From Sipunculus nudus (taxonomy: Eukaryota; Annelida; Sipuncula; Golfingiida; Sipunculidae), in NCBI GenBank assembly GCA_026874595.1, contig CM049322.1, forward strand, positions 55,798,386 through 55,862,385: a DNA stretch of 64,000 nt, read 5' to 3'. Numbering within the stretch: the first letter of the stretch is position 1; each line of letters opens with the position of its first letter. Positions 10,310 to 22,054 of the stretch are shown in pieces. Under the pieces are notes generated by a model. The model saw only the letters and a list, made by a program, of their open reading frames with translations. It was not told where the DNA came from and ran no database searches. The position numbers and the translations under genes were made by a program.

Positions 10310-10860
10310 TCAGTAGGATGGTCCTATGTCCTTGACATTTGATCTTGAGATGTCGAAGTAAATATGGATCTTCCCCTATAGTTAGGTGATCAAAAAGTGA
10401 AAGATGAAAGGATTGGGATAGAAACTTTACTTAAAATGCAGGCACTTACACGTAATAGATAGTGTGACCTTGACCTTTACGGTGTGACACCGAGATCAAT
10501 AGGTCCGTTCCCTTTGGGCAAGTTAGCTTTATGTGCAAAATGGAAGATTTGGGTGAAATATTTGGCCGAGAACGCATCCCCATTTTTCTAAAAAAAAAAA
10601 AGTGGCTCCTGTGACCTTGAACTTACTTTAGTCTGGGACCATCAGTGGATCAATTTGGAAGCAAATCGGTCAACCCAAACCTCAGTTATTACCCATATGC
10701 AGACAGATAAATCCTTTGACCTTGACCCTGTGACCTTTACCGTGTTACCCTCGGATCCAAATGGTTGTTTCAAAGGGTTGCAATAGAAAAACAAGTTTGA
10801 AACCAATATGCCTATCGAAACACGAATTCTCAACCGGAAACAATTTTGTGGACCGAGGAT
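10310..10860 (+). repeat. Degenerate second copy of the AGGTCA half-site array
   Basis: The same building blocks as in 7790-8940 appear with more decay: GTGACCTTGACCTTTACGGTG near 10462, GTGACCTTGAACTTACTTTAG near 10611, and TTTGACCTTGACCCTGTGACC near 10713. TTCCCCTATAG and GCAAAATGGAAGATTTGGG lie between them. It is interrupted on the right by a (TA)n tract and the LTR. Confidence 0.7.
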
Positions 10861-10883
10861 CCCAGGGGGGCCCGTCCGGGATT

Positions 10884-10885
<2 letters not shown>

Positions 10886-10938
<53 letters not shown>
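10886..10938. repeat. (TA)n microsatellite
   Basis: Uninterrupted TA dinucleotides abut the left end of the LTR at 10940. The short ORFs of repeated YI across it are an artefact of the repeat. Confidence 0.9.
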
Positions 10939-10943
<5 letters not shown>

Positions 10944-10963
10944 ACGGGGTGACATATGTAATG

Positions 10964-10994
<31 letters not shown>

Positions 10995-11198
10995 TGACTT
11001 TAAATATAAATGTTTATATATTTTTGTCTGGTTTGTTGTGCACAGGAGTGTTACATGTGTCTGTTGAAATTCTGATTCGAGTAGCGCAGGCTTAGTTCGT
11101 TGCTATGGGAACCTCGCTTGTTGGGCGCTGGCTCGCGGGTGGGGTCTGAAGCGTAGAGACACAGCGTTCTTTTTTTTCTAGATTTTCTTGTAAGAAGC

Positions 11199-11206
11199 TA
11201 TAAATA
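11199..11206 (+). promoter_or_regulatory. TATA box of the solo LTR
   Basis: TATAAATA followed by GGGGCT fits an LTR U3 core promoter. Transcription would be expected about 25-30 bases downstream, near 11230. Confidence 0.6.
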
Positions 11207-11523
11207 GGGGCTGTGTGTAGGAAAATACCAGTGAGCACGAAGAGTGTTACTTTCTCGTCAGTTTTGGAACCTTTTCCGATAATTGAGTTGTTGTGAGATA
11301 TTAAACGGTGTTAAACAGATTTAATACGGACTGTCTCCAGTTTGCCTTTGGATAATTAATATATATGTGGATTATCGGTGTTAAAGGACTCCTGTTGAGC
11401 TGTGACAGTGATGGTATCCAGAAATTAAAGCCTAGGATCCGGACACTCTGGTATTGTACATTTTTATTGTTATACTGTGTAATGTATTGATTTAGTGTAT
11501 TGCAATGTAAGGATTGTTCTGAG

Positions 11524-11529
11524 AATAAA
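11524..11529 (+). terminator. Poly(A) signal of the solo LTR
   Basis: AATAAA lies about 100 bases before the LTR right end, the usual place for the R-region polyadenylation signal. Confidence 0.55.
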
Positions 11530-11626
11530 ATATAATTATTTGTTAACAAACAACTACTGACTTCTTTATTCAATTCCATGCTTCCTAGTGGTACAGAATC
11601 TGATTTTTTTTTTTATCTCCGTAACA

Positions 11627-12688
11627 AAATTTAAGATTAAGATTAACAAATTGGTCTTAACCCCTCATATTTGTATTTCAGGTTGTCACATACAAATTAC
11701 AGAGTTAGATATATTTGTGAACTGTAAATGACGCAAGCAATTTATATATCTCTTATTAAAAGTTTTATTGATATATGATGTACATTTCCTTATTGTTATA
11801 CTTTGCATAACCCAAATGAACCATTAAATATTATGCCTGATATGCTATCTAATCATGTACATCTACTAATTATATCTGTGGGCGTGCGTTTAAACATAAC
11901 ATAAGCTGACCGGCAAGTCACAGCAGTAGCCTGAGGTGGTCGTGTAATAACAATATGGGTATGCAGGGAGTGTCTTAATGGCGGTGAATTGAGTGTGGTG
12001 CACTATCCATTAAACATTAATAAAACACTTTATTTAAACTGTCCAATAGTTCTTGACAATGACAGAACGAACGATGACTCAGAGAGAGGGAGAGTCTGCG
12101 TTTTATACAATTAACATACCGGATGTGATATTATGCAAGGAACAAACTTGTCCTATACAAGTCATGAGTACTGAACATACAACTGCCGGTCCATGCTGTG
12201 TGTCAATACGGTGCAGAGACCGCGTAACAGGATGTACCAGACGTGCGATAAAAAAATAGATTTGTTAGATAAATATTGAGCGTCAAGTGTGCTAACATGC
12301 ATTCATGATCAGTCGGTCGGGGACAACACATCTGTGTCACAAGTGGTTCAGGTCTTAAGACCTGTTTTCTGTTTGTGGCGGATCAAAAAGGGGGGGGGTC
12401 ATGAGAAAAAAACTCTTCGAGCCCTCCCCGGCGACAAATACAGGAGACTTTCGTTATATTAAAGTAAATATAGTAAATATAGTATAATAAAGTAAATATT
12501 AAAGTAATATGGATATAAGATAACATAACAGTATTGTTACACACATCAACAAATAGAAACAAACATTTGCCCCCCCCCCAAAAAAAATATAATCTATTGA
12601 ATCTATATGCATATTTTTTTAATTGCCCATTTAATGACAGGGACCCACAAGTCGTGAAAATGGATAATTCATGTGATATTATAAGTTA
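11627..12688. other. Intergenic sequence, no supported gene
   Basis: A 68-codon frame at 12053-12259 has no recognisable domain or splice context. A run of G near 12390, next to GTGGCGGATCAAAAAGG, resembles one end of a hAT-type MITE, but no partner end was found. Confidence 0.35.
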
Positions 12689-13018
12689 GGCCAAAAAAAA
12701 TAAAAGGTATGGTTCTCAGGCACCGCCCGCATTAAACCCCCGTATCAAAAATTTTTATTTTCATTTTTAATAGAAACTTACCAATTATGAGCTGCAGCCG
12801 CTCGGACATTTCTTTCAAGAAGATAAAATCATACAATTTCCTTTGTTATGTAGTTCTTTTACTTGTTTAGCAAAATAAATCTGTTATTATCATGCTTTTA
12901 CCTAATCATTTGACATTTTTATCGAAACATACAAAAAAATTAAATATAAAAAACCCGCCCGCCCGCATTGATTTCTGAAAAAAAGTGCCTGAGAACCATA
13001 CCCTTTTTTATTATGGCC
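12689..13018. mobile_element. PIF/Harbinger-type MITE, 330 bp
   Basis: The left end GGCCAAAAAAAATAAAAGGT continues into ATGGTTCTCAGGCAC. The right end is its imperfect complement: GTGCCTGAGAACCATACCC, a T-rich stretch, then GGCC. The terminal inverted repeat is about 35 bp. The element is flanked by TTA on both sides (12686-12688 and 13019-13021), the 3-bp TWA duplication of PIF/Harbinger. No transposase is encoded. CCCGCC motifs lie just inside each arm. Confidence 0.8.
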
Positions 13019-13021
13019 TTA

Positions 13022-14466
13022 TTTTGGTATTTTATTCTTATCTGAAAGATCCCGGTTAATTGTTATATAGGAGCAGTACACCACGGTGATATCTTTTGTT
13101 AAAAACTCTTATATTTATGGATTGCAATTAGAGCCAATTTTTTTTTAACACAATCCTCTATCTTGTGGGCCATATAACATATTATGTTCCCCTGACTGGA
13201 AAAAAAGTGCAGGGAACATGTCTCCCCTGTCCCCTGCCTAATTGTGCCTATGTATTCCACCTTCCCGGTGTAAATGAATGGATAAACAATTACTTATTTG
13301 TGAGTTTGCCCCTGCGGAATAAACATGGTCCACCAGGCTAAATCATTTTTCAAGTTATAAAGATAACCATTATCATATATTTTGACATAACCATCCTTAC
13401 ATATGCATTGGCTCAAGCAACTGAACGAAAAAAATAAAACACTATGTCATATCAACCGGTACCATGGTTAATCGTTTTAACTCGAATGATAATTAACACC
13501 GACATTATATACATTGTATGACTTTAATCTACAGATGAAGGCCAGTCGCGGATCGAGGATTTTTTCTTTTTTTTTGGGGGGGGGGGTATTAATATATCGC
13601 AGAGTGTTACTGGCATCTAAACTGTGTGCAAATCTGGGATGGGAGAAGCCATTCTGCTCATGGAATGAACACTCTAAGAAAAATCTCACTTGGTTCTGTC
13701 TAAAACCATGGGACCAGAGGAACGACTTTCTTAGTGAAATGGTTTCATATTGTACTTGAAGGTTCTTGTCCTGATCATAATTTATAGTAAGGTTCCAGAT
13801 GTAAGCCGTGTTGTCACTGGAGCCAATTTATCTTTAAGGATGATTCGCAGGCGTGTGAGTTGGGACAGCATTAGTATTAACCTTTTATTGTCTGTGTGAT
13901 ACATTTCAAGTCTAATAAATGTCAGAAGAAGATTTAAAAAAAAGGTATGTTCCAAGTACAGGTTAACTCTAAACCAGGTTTAGACAAAAACACGTATTCC
14001 ATTGTGATCTCAAAGTCTTAAAAGATAAAAAGGTTCCACGGAGAACCCTGCTTAGAGGGTTCAACCTGGAACCTCTAAAGGTTCCCCACTGGCTCCACTC
14101 TGAAGAACACCTAGGGGTTCTACATGTAACCATTATTTCCATATTTATAAGCTTTCAACTATACGTTTAACTATACACCGGGGAAAAACCCACTAATAAT
14201 GAATAATATGGCCAGAACCCGGGGGCGGGGGAGCTATAGCTTCCACAGCTACCCCTTGAAGCAGCCAGTGGGAAAGATGTTAATAGGCAATATTGATACG
14301 CGTTGACTCTTGTGTATATGCTAACAGTTGGACTTTGTGAGGCCCTACACTCTCTACACCTGCAGCCTTGCTCCTTGCTATAATATGTAGGACACGAATA
14401 TCTAAAAATGAAAACAGGATAATAAGTAACGCGGATCTGTCGGCCTATGTCTGTGTCACGCCCGAC

Positions 14467-14468
<2 letters not shown>
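13022..14468. other. Intergenic sequence with repeat fragments
   Basis: CAGTCGCGGATCGAGG at about 13540, followed by a T-run and a G-run, looks like a decayed hAT-type end. The stretch around 14030-14120 is rich in GGTTCC/GGAACC (for example GAACCTCTAAAGGTTCC), a MITE-like palindromic core. No supported coding sequence is present. Confidence 0.35.

Positions 14469-14505
<37 letters not shown>
14469..14505. repeat. (GA)n microsatellite
   Basis: AG dinucleotides are uninterrupted. On the minus strand this makes the serine-leucine run in a spurious 172-codon frame. Confidence 0.9.
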
Positions 14506-14509
<4 letters not shown>

Positions 14510-14976
14510 TCAGGGGCGTATCCTGGATTAAGGAAAAGGGGGGAAAGGAAGACAAGATGATTCTTGTCTATAACCGTGAATTCCTGACTCAGTGAGTAGG
14601 CATAACAACTGGATTGACAGGCCATCTGACAATTCGTAAACTCGATGTCAGAGGGCAATGACCACAACGGGTAAAAAACTACCATGATTTAATAACACAT
14701 GCCAAAGTATGTCGAAAAGACATTAATATAAAGGATAAGGAAAGCGTATAATACTTGCCTAAGCTGATATCACATTCCCAAGCCAGAGAGTGCTGTGGCC
14801 ACACGCACGGGAACAGCTTTATCTGAACCCACGCAACGCCCACATAAACAGCAGTGATACACACGTTTGAAAGCGAGTATCAACTGACGTATAACCACCG
14901 CCCCTTTTTCAAAATTGACTCGTCCAGATAACGCCGGAAGTCTTTTGTTTTCCCAGGGAAATATTATATATACAGC

Positions 14977-14977
<1 letters not shown>
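14506..14977. other. Intergenic sequence; possible hAT-type MITE end
   Basis: CAGGGGCGTATCCTGGATTA at 14511 resembles the left terminus of common hAT MITEs, but no complementary right end with matching duplication was found. Confidence 0.35.

Positions 14978-15034
<57 letters not shown>
14978..15034. repeat. (TA)n microsatellite
   Basis: Long uninterrupted TA run. Confidence 0.9.
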
Positions 15035-15036
<2 letters not shown>

Positions 15037-16806
15037 CCTGTGTGATCAATATATTACAGTTTATGTTAAGGTTTAAACAAACAAGGTATTACGTTTACAG
15101 TATAGGTTAATTATAAAGCCTTCTCAGGTATATAATATTTAAGAGTACACTGATCAATCGAACAATTATATCTTATTTCCTATGTATAATTTCCAAAATG
15201 GTAGCGGATATGATTACCCTTATCAACACCGAGCTAAAATCGGGGTATATATATATACATATACATACACGTGTGTGTGTGTGTGTTGAATGCTCCTTAA
15301 GTGCGGAGTTTTATTGTAAAGATTTGTAATTCAGGAGAGCTGATGTCAATCCTTCGCCCACTGGTCAATACGCAACTTTAAATTTGCTCCATTCTCCCAG
15401 CTTATATAGCATATATGATAAGGTTCAGGTCGCCAGTACTTCTTTGATACGCGGTTAGGCCCCTACAATATTAGTGTTAATATAAACTGAAATAAGTACA
15501 AACCGTTTTATGTACCACATTTGTTTTTTACTGTACTGGCTACTTTGACGAGATATTAAAATATCGTATGCAATCATTAGGCTCTAATGATTTTTTTCAT
15601 TAAATCAGACTACTTTTTATATAATATGTATATTTCCTGGGGAAAAATTATATTTTATTTCAAAGGCAATTTCAATCGCCGATTGGCCACTTATTTTAAT
15701 TTACAATCGAGGACAAAACATTAAGATTTTAAAATATTTCATGGTAAATTCTAATTCTTAATATATTATTTGCAATATATTACAGTTATTCTATGAAAGA
15801 GGGGGGAGATGGATGATTATATTGATCATCCCCCCTAACCCCCCCCCCACACACACACCCTATATTGACGCCTCTGAATATGTCAGCTGTATAAGCGATT
15901 TGTACACAAATAAGCAACATTGTCCAGGACTTGGTGTTCATTACCCGTGCCCTCCAACGAAAATATAATGTTTCGAGATAAAAAAAAATCATGATACAAC
16001 TTTTTTCACGTATCATTTTTATTATTACAAAATTATTATTTTTAGTGAAACGTTTTGTAATAAACAGAGGTTTCTCCTTTTTTTGACAGACTGTTCTAAA
16101 TCATATTTAATAATCAAATAGAATCAAACTAAACTAGTGATTCAAACTTTAATTTAACTTGAAATGCAGGAGTTGCAATGGTATCTGTTCTGTTGAAACA
16201 ACAGGTTGCACAATTATTTTTAAAGGCATTTTGAAATGGGAACCTGGGTCCAGTCAGTGGTATAAATATATGTCACACGTTAACTCATGACTATAGCTGG
16301 TACAAAGCCTAATAATTATCAATTATACAGTCAGTACACTCGGAGATAAACTTTATTTTTAATTACAAAAATATTGAGAAAATCCAATTTACAAGCTAAA
16401 AAATATTCGACATTTTTCTGTATGTGTTATATATATATGGCAATAAAGCCTATATTGTAGTGCATCCGATATATTTCTGATATAGCTGTCCAATACGAAT
16501 TTCGGAGACGAAAATTCCTCGGTCGGAAACCAAAAATATCGTTCGGATTTGGTGTGAATGAAATTTCGGATGCGACAGGATTTTAGTCGGATCGACAGAA
16601 ATATTCGTTCGTGACATATTTGTTCGGACGCATCCGGTGTGAAACCGCCTTAATTAGCAATAATACCCGGGTCAAAATTCATAACCGTGCCACTCAAAAT
16701 ACCAGCGCCATCAAAATAGGTCTGTCTTAGGGATGATCGTGATGACCCCTCATGAATATTCAATAAAGTTAAAAAATGTTTGAAATCCCTCTTTGTGATC
16801 GGCTAA
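15035..16806. other. Intergenic AT-rich sequence with simple repeats
   Basis: A (GT)n run lies near 15271-15286. A G/C-run pair at about 15800-15850 (GGGGGGAGATGG, then CCCCCC) ends in GACGCCTCTG. TCGGA-rich words cluster around 16500-16640. No gene signal could be supported. Confidence 0.35.
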
Positions 16807-16829
16807 CCCCCCCCCCCCCCCCCCCCCCC
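16807..16829. repeat. Poly(C) tract
   Basis: About 23 consecutive C. It can form an i-motif, with the complementary G-run able to form a quadruplex, and is prone to length variation. Confidence 0.9.
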
Positions 16830-17445
16830 AAGTGCATGATTTCCCTTACGTTGATGCACAATTTCACTGTACTCATCATTAATATAACATAGTTTAAGTG
16901 TCGGTGAAGAACCGTTTACTTTAAATAGGGGCCTAGCTGTGTCTGTTATCTTTCATGACAAAGAGCTATACATAAAAAGTAGGCAAACATTATATATCAT
17001 GGCGTTTGTCTAATGACTTTGTAAGCTAGTAGTGTATGATTTCCCCGCCAATTTGTGACCACGTGCTCTTTTATATACTCAGGAAACATACAGCTTGATT
17101 TCTTATCTCTTATCAGTGACCTGCAGGATTTGTTTTTTGAGCATTGAGCATCTGACTCAATTAGAAAAATACATGCGTTTGTCCCCCCCCCCCCACACAC
17201 ACACACACACCACCACCACCACACGTCATTTTTCTAGTCATTATTCAAATTTTATCTTTATATTTGTTCGTGGACTCTCGCCGTTGATCATAATAGTAAT
17301 AACACTGTAAGTACAATGTTCCGCGGTCCTGATTCACCGCCACTCAATGGCAAATAACCCCACCGTCTAACCGAAACTTCATTCATTTAATATGGATTGT
17401 ACAATTAGTTATAATAACTTAAACGAGCCACTCTTCATGGCTCTC
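16830..17445. other. Intergenic sequence
   Basis: It contains C-run plus (CA)n plus (CAC)n near 17184-17222. No coding feature is supported. Confidence 0.35.
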
Positions 17446-17618
17446 GCTCTTCGTGGCGTTTGGTTAGTTGCTGAGGTGACGGGAAACGGAGAACCCGGTG
17501 AAAACCATCAACCTTGGACGGACCACTACCCCCACTCTCATGGCAAATCCGGGGATCGAACCCGGGTCGCCAGCAGAGAGAGCAGACCGTTTAACCACTT
17601 GGCTGCCCAGGCCCCCTT
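17446..17618 (-). repeat. tRNA-headed SINE, family S1, copy 2
   Basis: On the minus strand it begins GGGGGCCTGGGCAGCCAAG. An A-box-like AAGTGGTTAAACGG and the B box GGTTCGATCCC follow (complement of 17551-17562). The body shares GCCATGAGAG and the GGTTTTCACCGGGTTCTCC region with the copy at 6215-6408. The plus-strand 80-codon frame over it is not a gene. Confidence 0.75.
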
Positions 17619-18159
17619 AATCTGTCTAGCATGAATAAATATGTCCTTTCATGGTGATTCATGAATGTATATATAATACATGTATATATAATACTTGCCC
17701 GACGCTATCAACAGACTCGTAACCAGGTCAACCAGTTCATTTCAATCCAGCGTTACTAATATACGATTATGCGGTGCTGACTGAGCGCATGATCTGCCCC
17801 CTTTGTACGTACACGGTATCGTATACCCAGGTCACCTTATAATTTTATAATGTAATGTAGTTTCATCACGTGCGGGGTGTGTATACCTTGTCTAATGGAC
17901 GGCTTATATACGTCGCTGTAGTTCTTGTTAGGAACTTATACGTAAACAGTTTCCTGAGACCAAAACATGCAAACCCCATGGGGAATCCCGGTGGATATCA
18001 AAGAACACGACTTGTACCCGCCTACTTATTATAACCGCTTCACATGCACGCATAGATACACACTCACACACAAAATAAAATAAATCCTTTATGCATGCAT
18101 TCCAATCTCACTTATTACTGCACTATTGGCATCACAGAATTGTACTCTTAATATGCCTT
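17619..18159. other. Intergenic sequence, nothing recognised
   Basis: No ORF or repeat end could be supported. Confidence 0.35.
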
Positions 18160-18830
18160 TATGCGGCCGTACGGTGACCTCCAAAACTTGGTTGGTAAGT
18201 GGGCCGTCCGGGAACCGTAAGGTGACCGTGCGGGTTCTATGCATGAAGCAAGTACACCGAACGGTGCCCGGCCGGTGACCGGCAGGCTCCCGGACGGCGA
18301 TCGCTGGCACAATGCGGCCACCGTAAGGCTTTTTTTCTGTTTTATATCTAGCTGTTGCACATTCAGAGAAGTTGGCTTCAGCGCACAGAGGTTCAGTGTT
18401 TATAATTTTTATGCAGATGTGGCTGTTTTTATGTATCCGACAGCTCAGATTCAGGGTACTGTGAGGACATTGCACGAGCAAATTTACATCGCAAGGGAGC
18501 CGTGCGGGCCCCGCACAGCAGCCATTCGACTTCACTTTTCGTAAGGCTATTGCACGGCGCCCTTACGAATTTTTTCGGGATATTACGTTACAGGCTGTCT
18601 ACGCGCTGTCTATTGATTGTCTACGGGCTTACGGTGAGTTGAAAACGCCTGGAGAATTGAGCGGAGCCAGCTCAGCACCACGGCGCCCGCACGGCGAGTA
18701 AGAATTGAACCGGCGCCCGTGAATATCGTAGGGGTACCAAACGAGCACCGAGCGAATATAACCAAAAAATGGTGGTTTTACTCACCGTACGGGCCCCGTA
18801 GGCTATATGTGATAGCGTTAAAGGCCGAGT
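18160..18830. repeat. GC-rich block with repeated CCGTACGG/CCGTAAGG words
   Basis: This block is much richer in G+C and CpG than its surroundings. It is full of short related words in both orientations, such as GGCCGTACGGTGACC, GAACCGTAAGGTGACC, CACCGTACGGGCCCC and GCACGGCGCCC. A 148-codon minus-strand frame (18089-18535) and a 101-codon plus-strand frame overlap it on opposite strands, with no recognisable domain. I regard both as by-products of composition. It is probably an internally repetitive transposon or satellite fragment. Confidence 0.45.
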
Positions 18831-20080
18831 TCCCGAACCACCCGGTTACAGGAGAGGTCATGTGACTGTGACTGACAGCCAGATCTGAGCTTATCATACA
18901 GACATCAGCCTGAGCACGTGGCTTACTGCTGACATGTATACATGTGCTGGTTAGCTGTGAATGTGTCTGAACAAGTAAATAGTAACGTTATGTCCCCATC
19001 TGGATCTCCATAAGTGTATTATCATTTCAAAAATGGTATGGGACATTATATAAATATGAACACAGTTTAATCATATAAACCTTTTGAGTAACCTGAAGAA
19101 GATACTAATTAACAGGATTACCAACAGATACCCTCTCACTGAGGCTGCCTGTGTATATAACATCACAAAGCAGCTGTACCCCTGGTGATTGTCGCCTTGC
19201 TGGCCCCAGTCTCCCAAGGGTAAATTAAGATTAATAGCGGGGTTGAAAGATGTATACAAGCTGGAAGGCAGATAACCAAGGCAGCATGAAGAATTATTGT
19301 GGTTAATGTGTTTGCCATGCATATTTAATTTCCAATGCATTTTGAGTGCTATTGATTTGAATATGTAACAATAACTTAAAATACAACTTCATGTCAAGCA
19401 GACTCACTAAAATCTGTTCAACAAATATTGCTGTATGTTACCCTAAGTAAATGAGAAATTCCTAACATTATTGAAGTAACCCAATGTGGTTCATGTTTCC
19501 TGTCCATGGCCTAGCAATAAACTGACCCAGAATTTTTATTCAGCCAAGCCACAGCTTCACTCAGAAACTTGGTGTACAGGTTCATGTGACTGTGTAGTGT
19601 GTACTCTCATCCTGTTCATCAAGATGTAATTTCTAACAAAGCTTGATTTAAACTGGACTTATAAAGTTAACATTGAAAAGCCAATATGGATTTGTATGGT
19701 AAATGGAGTTTCAGCAGAGCTTGTTCTGGTGAGTACCAGTATTTAAAACAGAGACAGACAGTCACTGACTAATGACATTGCAGGCCTGCTTGTGCACAAA
19801 GCCACGTGCTGTTGTTTATACACATCATGGCTGCTAACTGATTGGCTCCTGCCGTGGCTGTGCACCTCCCCCGCTAAATTTAAACTGGGACTGGCATGGA
19901 CACTCATAATTTATTTTCCTGCAGACACCACATAAACTGACCTAGAAATGATAATTTATTTCAGTTACTAGGAACATGTCTGCCAAAATCAAGCTCTGGT
20001 AACATCTTCCTTCCCAGCTAATATTCAGATTACAGTCAGAGCCCAAGTGAACAGTTGCAGGTATTATGTTAAACTCCATG
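18831..20080. other. Intergenic sequence, nothing recognised
   Basis: The composition is moderately less AT-rich than the flanks, but no exon, splice pair or repeat end could be supported. Confidence 0.35.
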
Positions 20081-20281
20081 TTGCCCAGTAACGCCCCCTG
20101 GTATTTATAGTGGCACTCGGTCTATATATAGGTGTCATTGACCGATTTCACTCGCTTTTATCCTGACAGATGTCGCTGCCATAGACCCAGCAGGAAATAA
20201 AGTCAAGCCACTTAAAATTACCTTCCTTAGGACCCACTTTTGCCCAGTAACGCCCCCTGGTATTTATAGTGGCACTCGGTC
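20081..20281 (+). repeat. Pair of identical 42-bp direct repeats
   Basis: The same 42 bases, containing TTGCCCAGTAACGCCCCCTG and ending GGCACTCGGTC, occur at 20081-20122 and 20240-20281. The spacing is 159 bases. The intervening sequence is not itself repeated. Confidence 0.85.
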
Positions 20282-20735
20282 GACAACCCAACGGGGTTCG
20301 CAGGAATGACCTACAACGGTAGAGCATTTCTAGGACCGTCATGGGTAGAGCGTGCGGTAATCTTTGGGTCGTGGGGCCTCAGATAACCAAAATATCTTAC
20401 AGAGACGTAAGGAGTCGTGCAACACACCTCTGAGACTACGATGCTGAAAATAATTTGAAAAGTTTAAAAATTCTACGCCAAGGGCGTATGATAGTTTTTG
20501 TGTTTCGTCACAAAACACAAAACGACCCATTTGTATGCCTAGATTTTTAATGGGACATAGATATATATATTCATTAAAGTGACATACTGTCCTTACTAGA
20601 ATAAACCATGTAAACACAAAGTTTGTATGTGTGCGTGTGTTTGTGTGCAGTCTGGAGGGAGACAGGTAAGAAGGTGAGAAAATACGGGAGGGATATTAAA
20701 TATAGTTTACCCTGTTACAAGATCCTGTTTGTCGG

Positions 20736-20890
20736 GGAGTGGGGGGGGGTGTAGGGGGGGGGGGGCACTCGAAGTCAACCCCCCCCCCGGACACACACGA
20801 ACATTAATTATTTACGGGGGGGGGTGTAGGGGGGGGCACTCGAAGTCAACCCCCCCCCCCCCCCCCGACACACACGAACATTAATTATTT
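20736..20890. repeat. Tandem duplication of a G-run/C-run cassette
   Basis: A roughly 70-bp unit (GGGGTGTAGGGGG, GCACTCGAAGTCAACC, a C-run, ACACACGAACATTAATTATTTACG) is present twice in tandem. Both G-runs and C-runs differ in length between copies, as expected from slippage. Each unit can form a quadruplex or a G-run/C-run hairpin. Confidence 0.85.
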
Positions 20891-21314
20891 ACGAAAGGAC
20901 ATTGTGGCCCTCTGCGGGAGTGGTGTATTAAATATGGTCTTCCCCGTTAAAATGGCCCGTGTATCGAGGGTGGGGTTGGGGTGGGAGGGGGGGGGGTTTA
21001 ACTAATCATCCTGAGTAGTTATACCTTGTCACTCTTTCTCCGTTCACAAACTTCTCAACTAAATGCTCATTTTAATGTGTTTTTTACTCGTCATGCATTT
21101 TATTTTTACCGGGAGGGGACACTGCCAGAGATTTGTGACGTGATACGATAACAGCCGAATATAACCGTCCAAGAACTCTTACTTGATCAAAATCATATAT
21201 TCCAGATACTGCAGATACAGAAAATTAATTTTTAACTCACTTAGCTGCCTCTGCTGTCTGAATGGTAAATTTAGTGACATTTAGAAGATGAGGGCAACCT
21301 GGAGCTATAGGAGC
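20891..21314. other. Intergenic sequence, nothing recognised
   Basis: No supported feature apart from a further G-run near 20985. Confidence 0.35.
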
Positions 21315-21600
21315 CATGCACACCATATAAGGCCATCAGTTCCCCTGCTGCAGGTGGAGTCGCCGTGCCGACACATGTATTGGGTGAGACTAGCGTGACG
21401 TCACTTCGCTGGTTACTATAAAAGTGTACAAATACACAGAGGGGATGGGGATCTGGCGTAGCTTAGTGGTTAAAGCACACGCCGGAAATCGGTAGATCGC
21501 AGGTTTGCTTCCCACTGGCAGTGAACCGAAGTTTCTGTGTAAACCTTTTCCATAGATCTATGTACAATGAACCAGCATGGCTATTATATACATCTATATA
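21315..21600 (+). repeat. tRNA-headed SINE, family S2, copy 1
   Basis: It begins with ACCATATAAGGC-ATCAGTTC and a TGGGTGAGACTA / GTGACGTCAC leader. The tRNA-like part has A box TAGCTTAGTGGTTAAAGC and a decayed B box AGGTTTGCTTCCC, and the tail is ACAATGAACCAGCATGG. The same order recurs at 21612-21830 (plus) and 32010-32165 (minus). Confidence 0.7.
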
Positions 21601-21611
21601 TAAAATACATT

Positions 21612-21830
21612 CCACACACCATATAAGGCGATCAGTTCTCCCTGCTGCATGTAAAGTCGCCGTGCCGACACATGAAGAGGGGTTAGGGCTTGGGGGAACT
21701 TCGTGGTTAGAGCACTCAACCGGAACGTAGGTTCGATTCCCACTGGCAGTGAACCTACTTTATTTTTGTATACCATTTCCATCTATATACAATGAACCAG
21801 CATGGCGATATATATATATATATATATATA
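21612..21830 (+). repeat. tRNA-headed SINE, family S2, copy 2
   Basis: It directly repeats the preceding element: ACCATATAAGGCGATCAGTT, GTCGCCGTGCCGACACATG, A box AACTTCGTGGTTAGAGC, an intact B box GGTTCGATTCCC at about 21730-21741, and tail ACAATGAACCAGCATGGCG running into (TA)n. The GTGACGTCAC leader is missing. Confidence 0.75.
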
Positions 21831-21833
21831 TAT

Positions 21834-22003
21834 AAAGGGATCTTCCGAATAACGTTCACTGACGGAACCGGACATTTTGCCGAATGTAAAGAGGTGCTAT
21901 AGTAGGGAGCTAATAAATATTGGAACCTGTTCATACTCACAACCTAAGGGTTTACACTGAATGGAATCAATACAAGTAAATAACACCAGTTTTGAACAAT
22001 TAT

Positions 22004-22054
<51 letters not shown>

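Larger units (their letters stand above)
10940..11626 (+). mobile_element. Solo LTR of an LTR retrotransposon, 687 bp
   Basis: The left end is TGTTACGGGG and the right end is CTCCGTAACA, giving the usual TG...CA ends inside an 8-bp perfect inverted repeat. A TATAAATAGG box lies at 11199 and AATAAA at 11524, in promoter-before-polyadenylation order for a plus-strand LTR. No primer-binding site, gag or pol follows on the right, so I call it a solo LTR. No clear target duplication is visible because the left flank is (TA)n. A (TA)n run at 10966-10994 lies inside it. Confidence 0.75.

Noticed and set aside
10808-11095. 95-codon frame rich in YI repeats
   Set aside because: It is the translation of a (TA)n microsatellite crossing the LTR start.
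12053-12259. 68-codon frame with several cysteines
   Set aside because: No signal peptide, no splice partners and no cysteine pattern of a known family.
14167-14685. 172-codon minus-strand frame
   Set aside because: It crosses a (GA)n tract giving an SL repeat. No domain, no splice context, and it overlaps hAT-like repeat ends.
18089-18544. 148-codon minus-strand and 101-codon plus-strand frames
   Set aside because: They overlap on opposite strands in a GC-rich repetitive block. Long open frames are expected from low stop-codon density.
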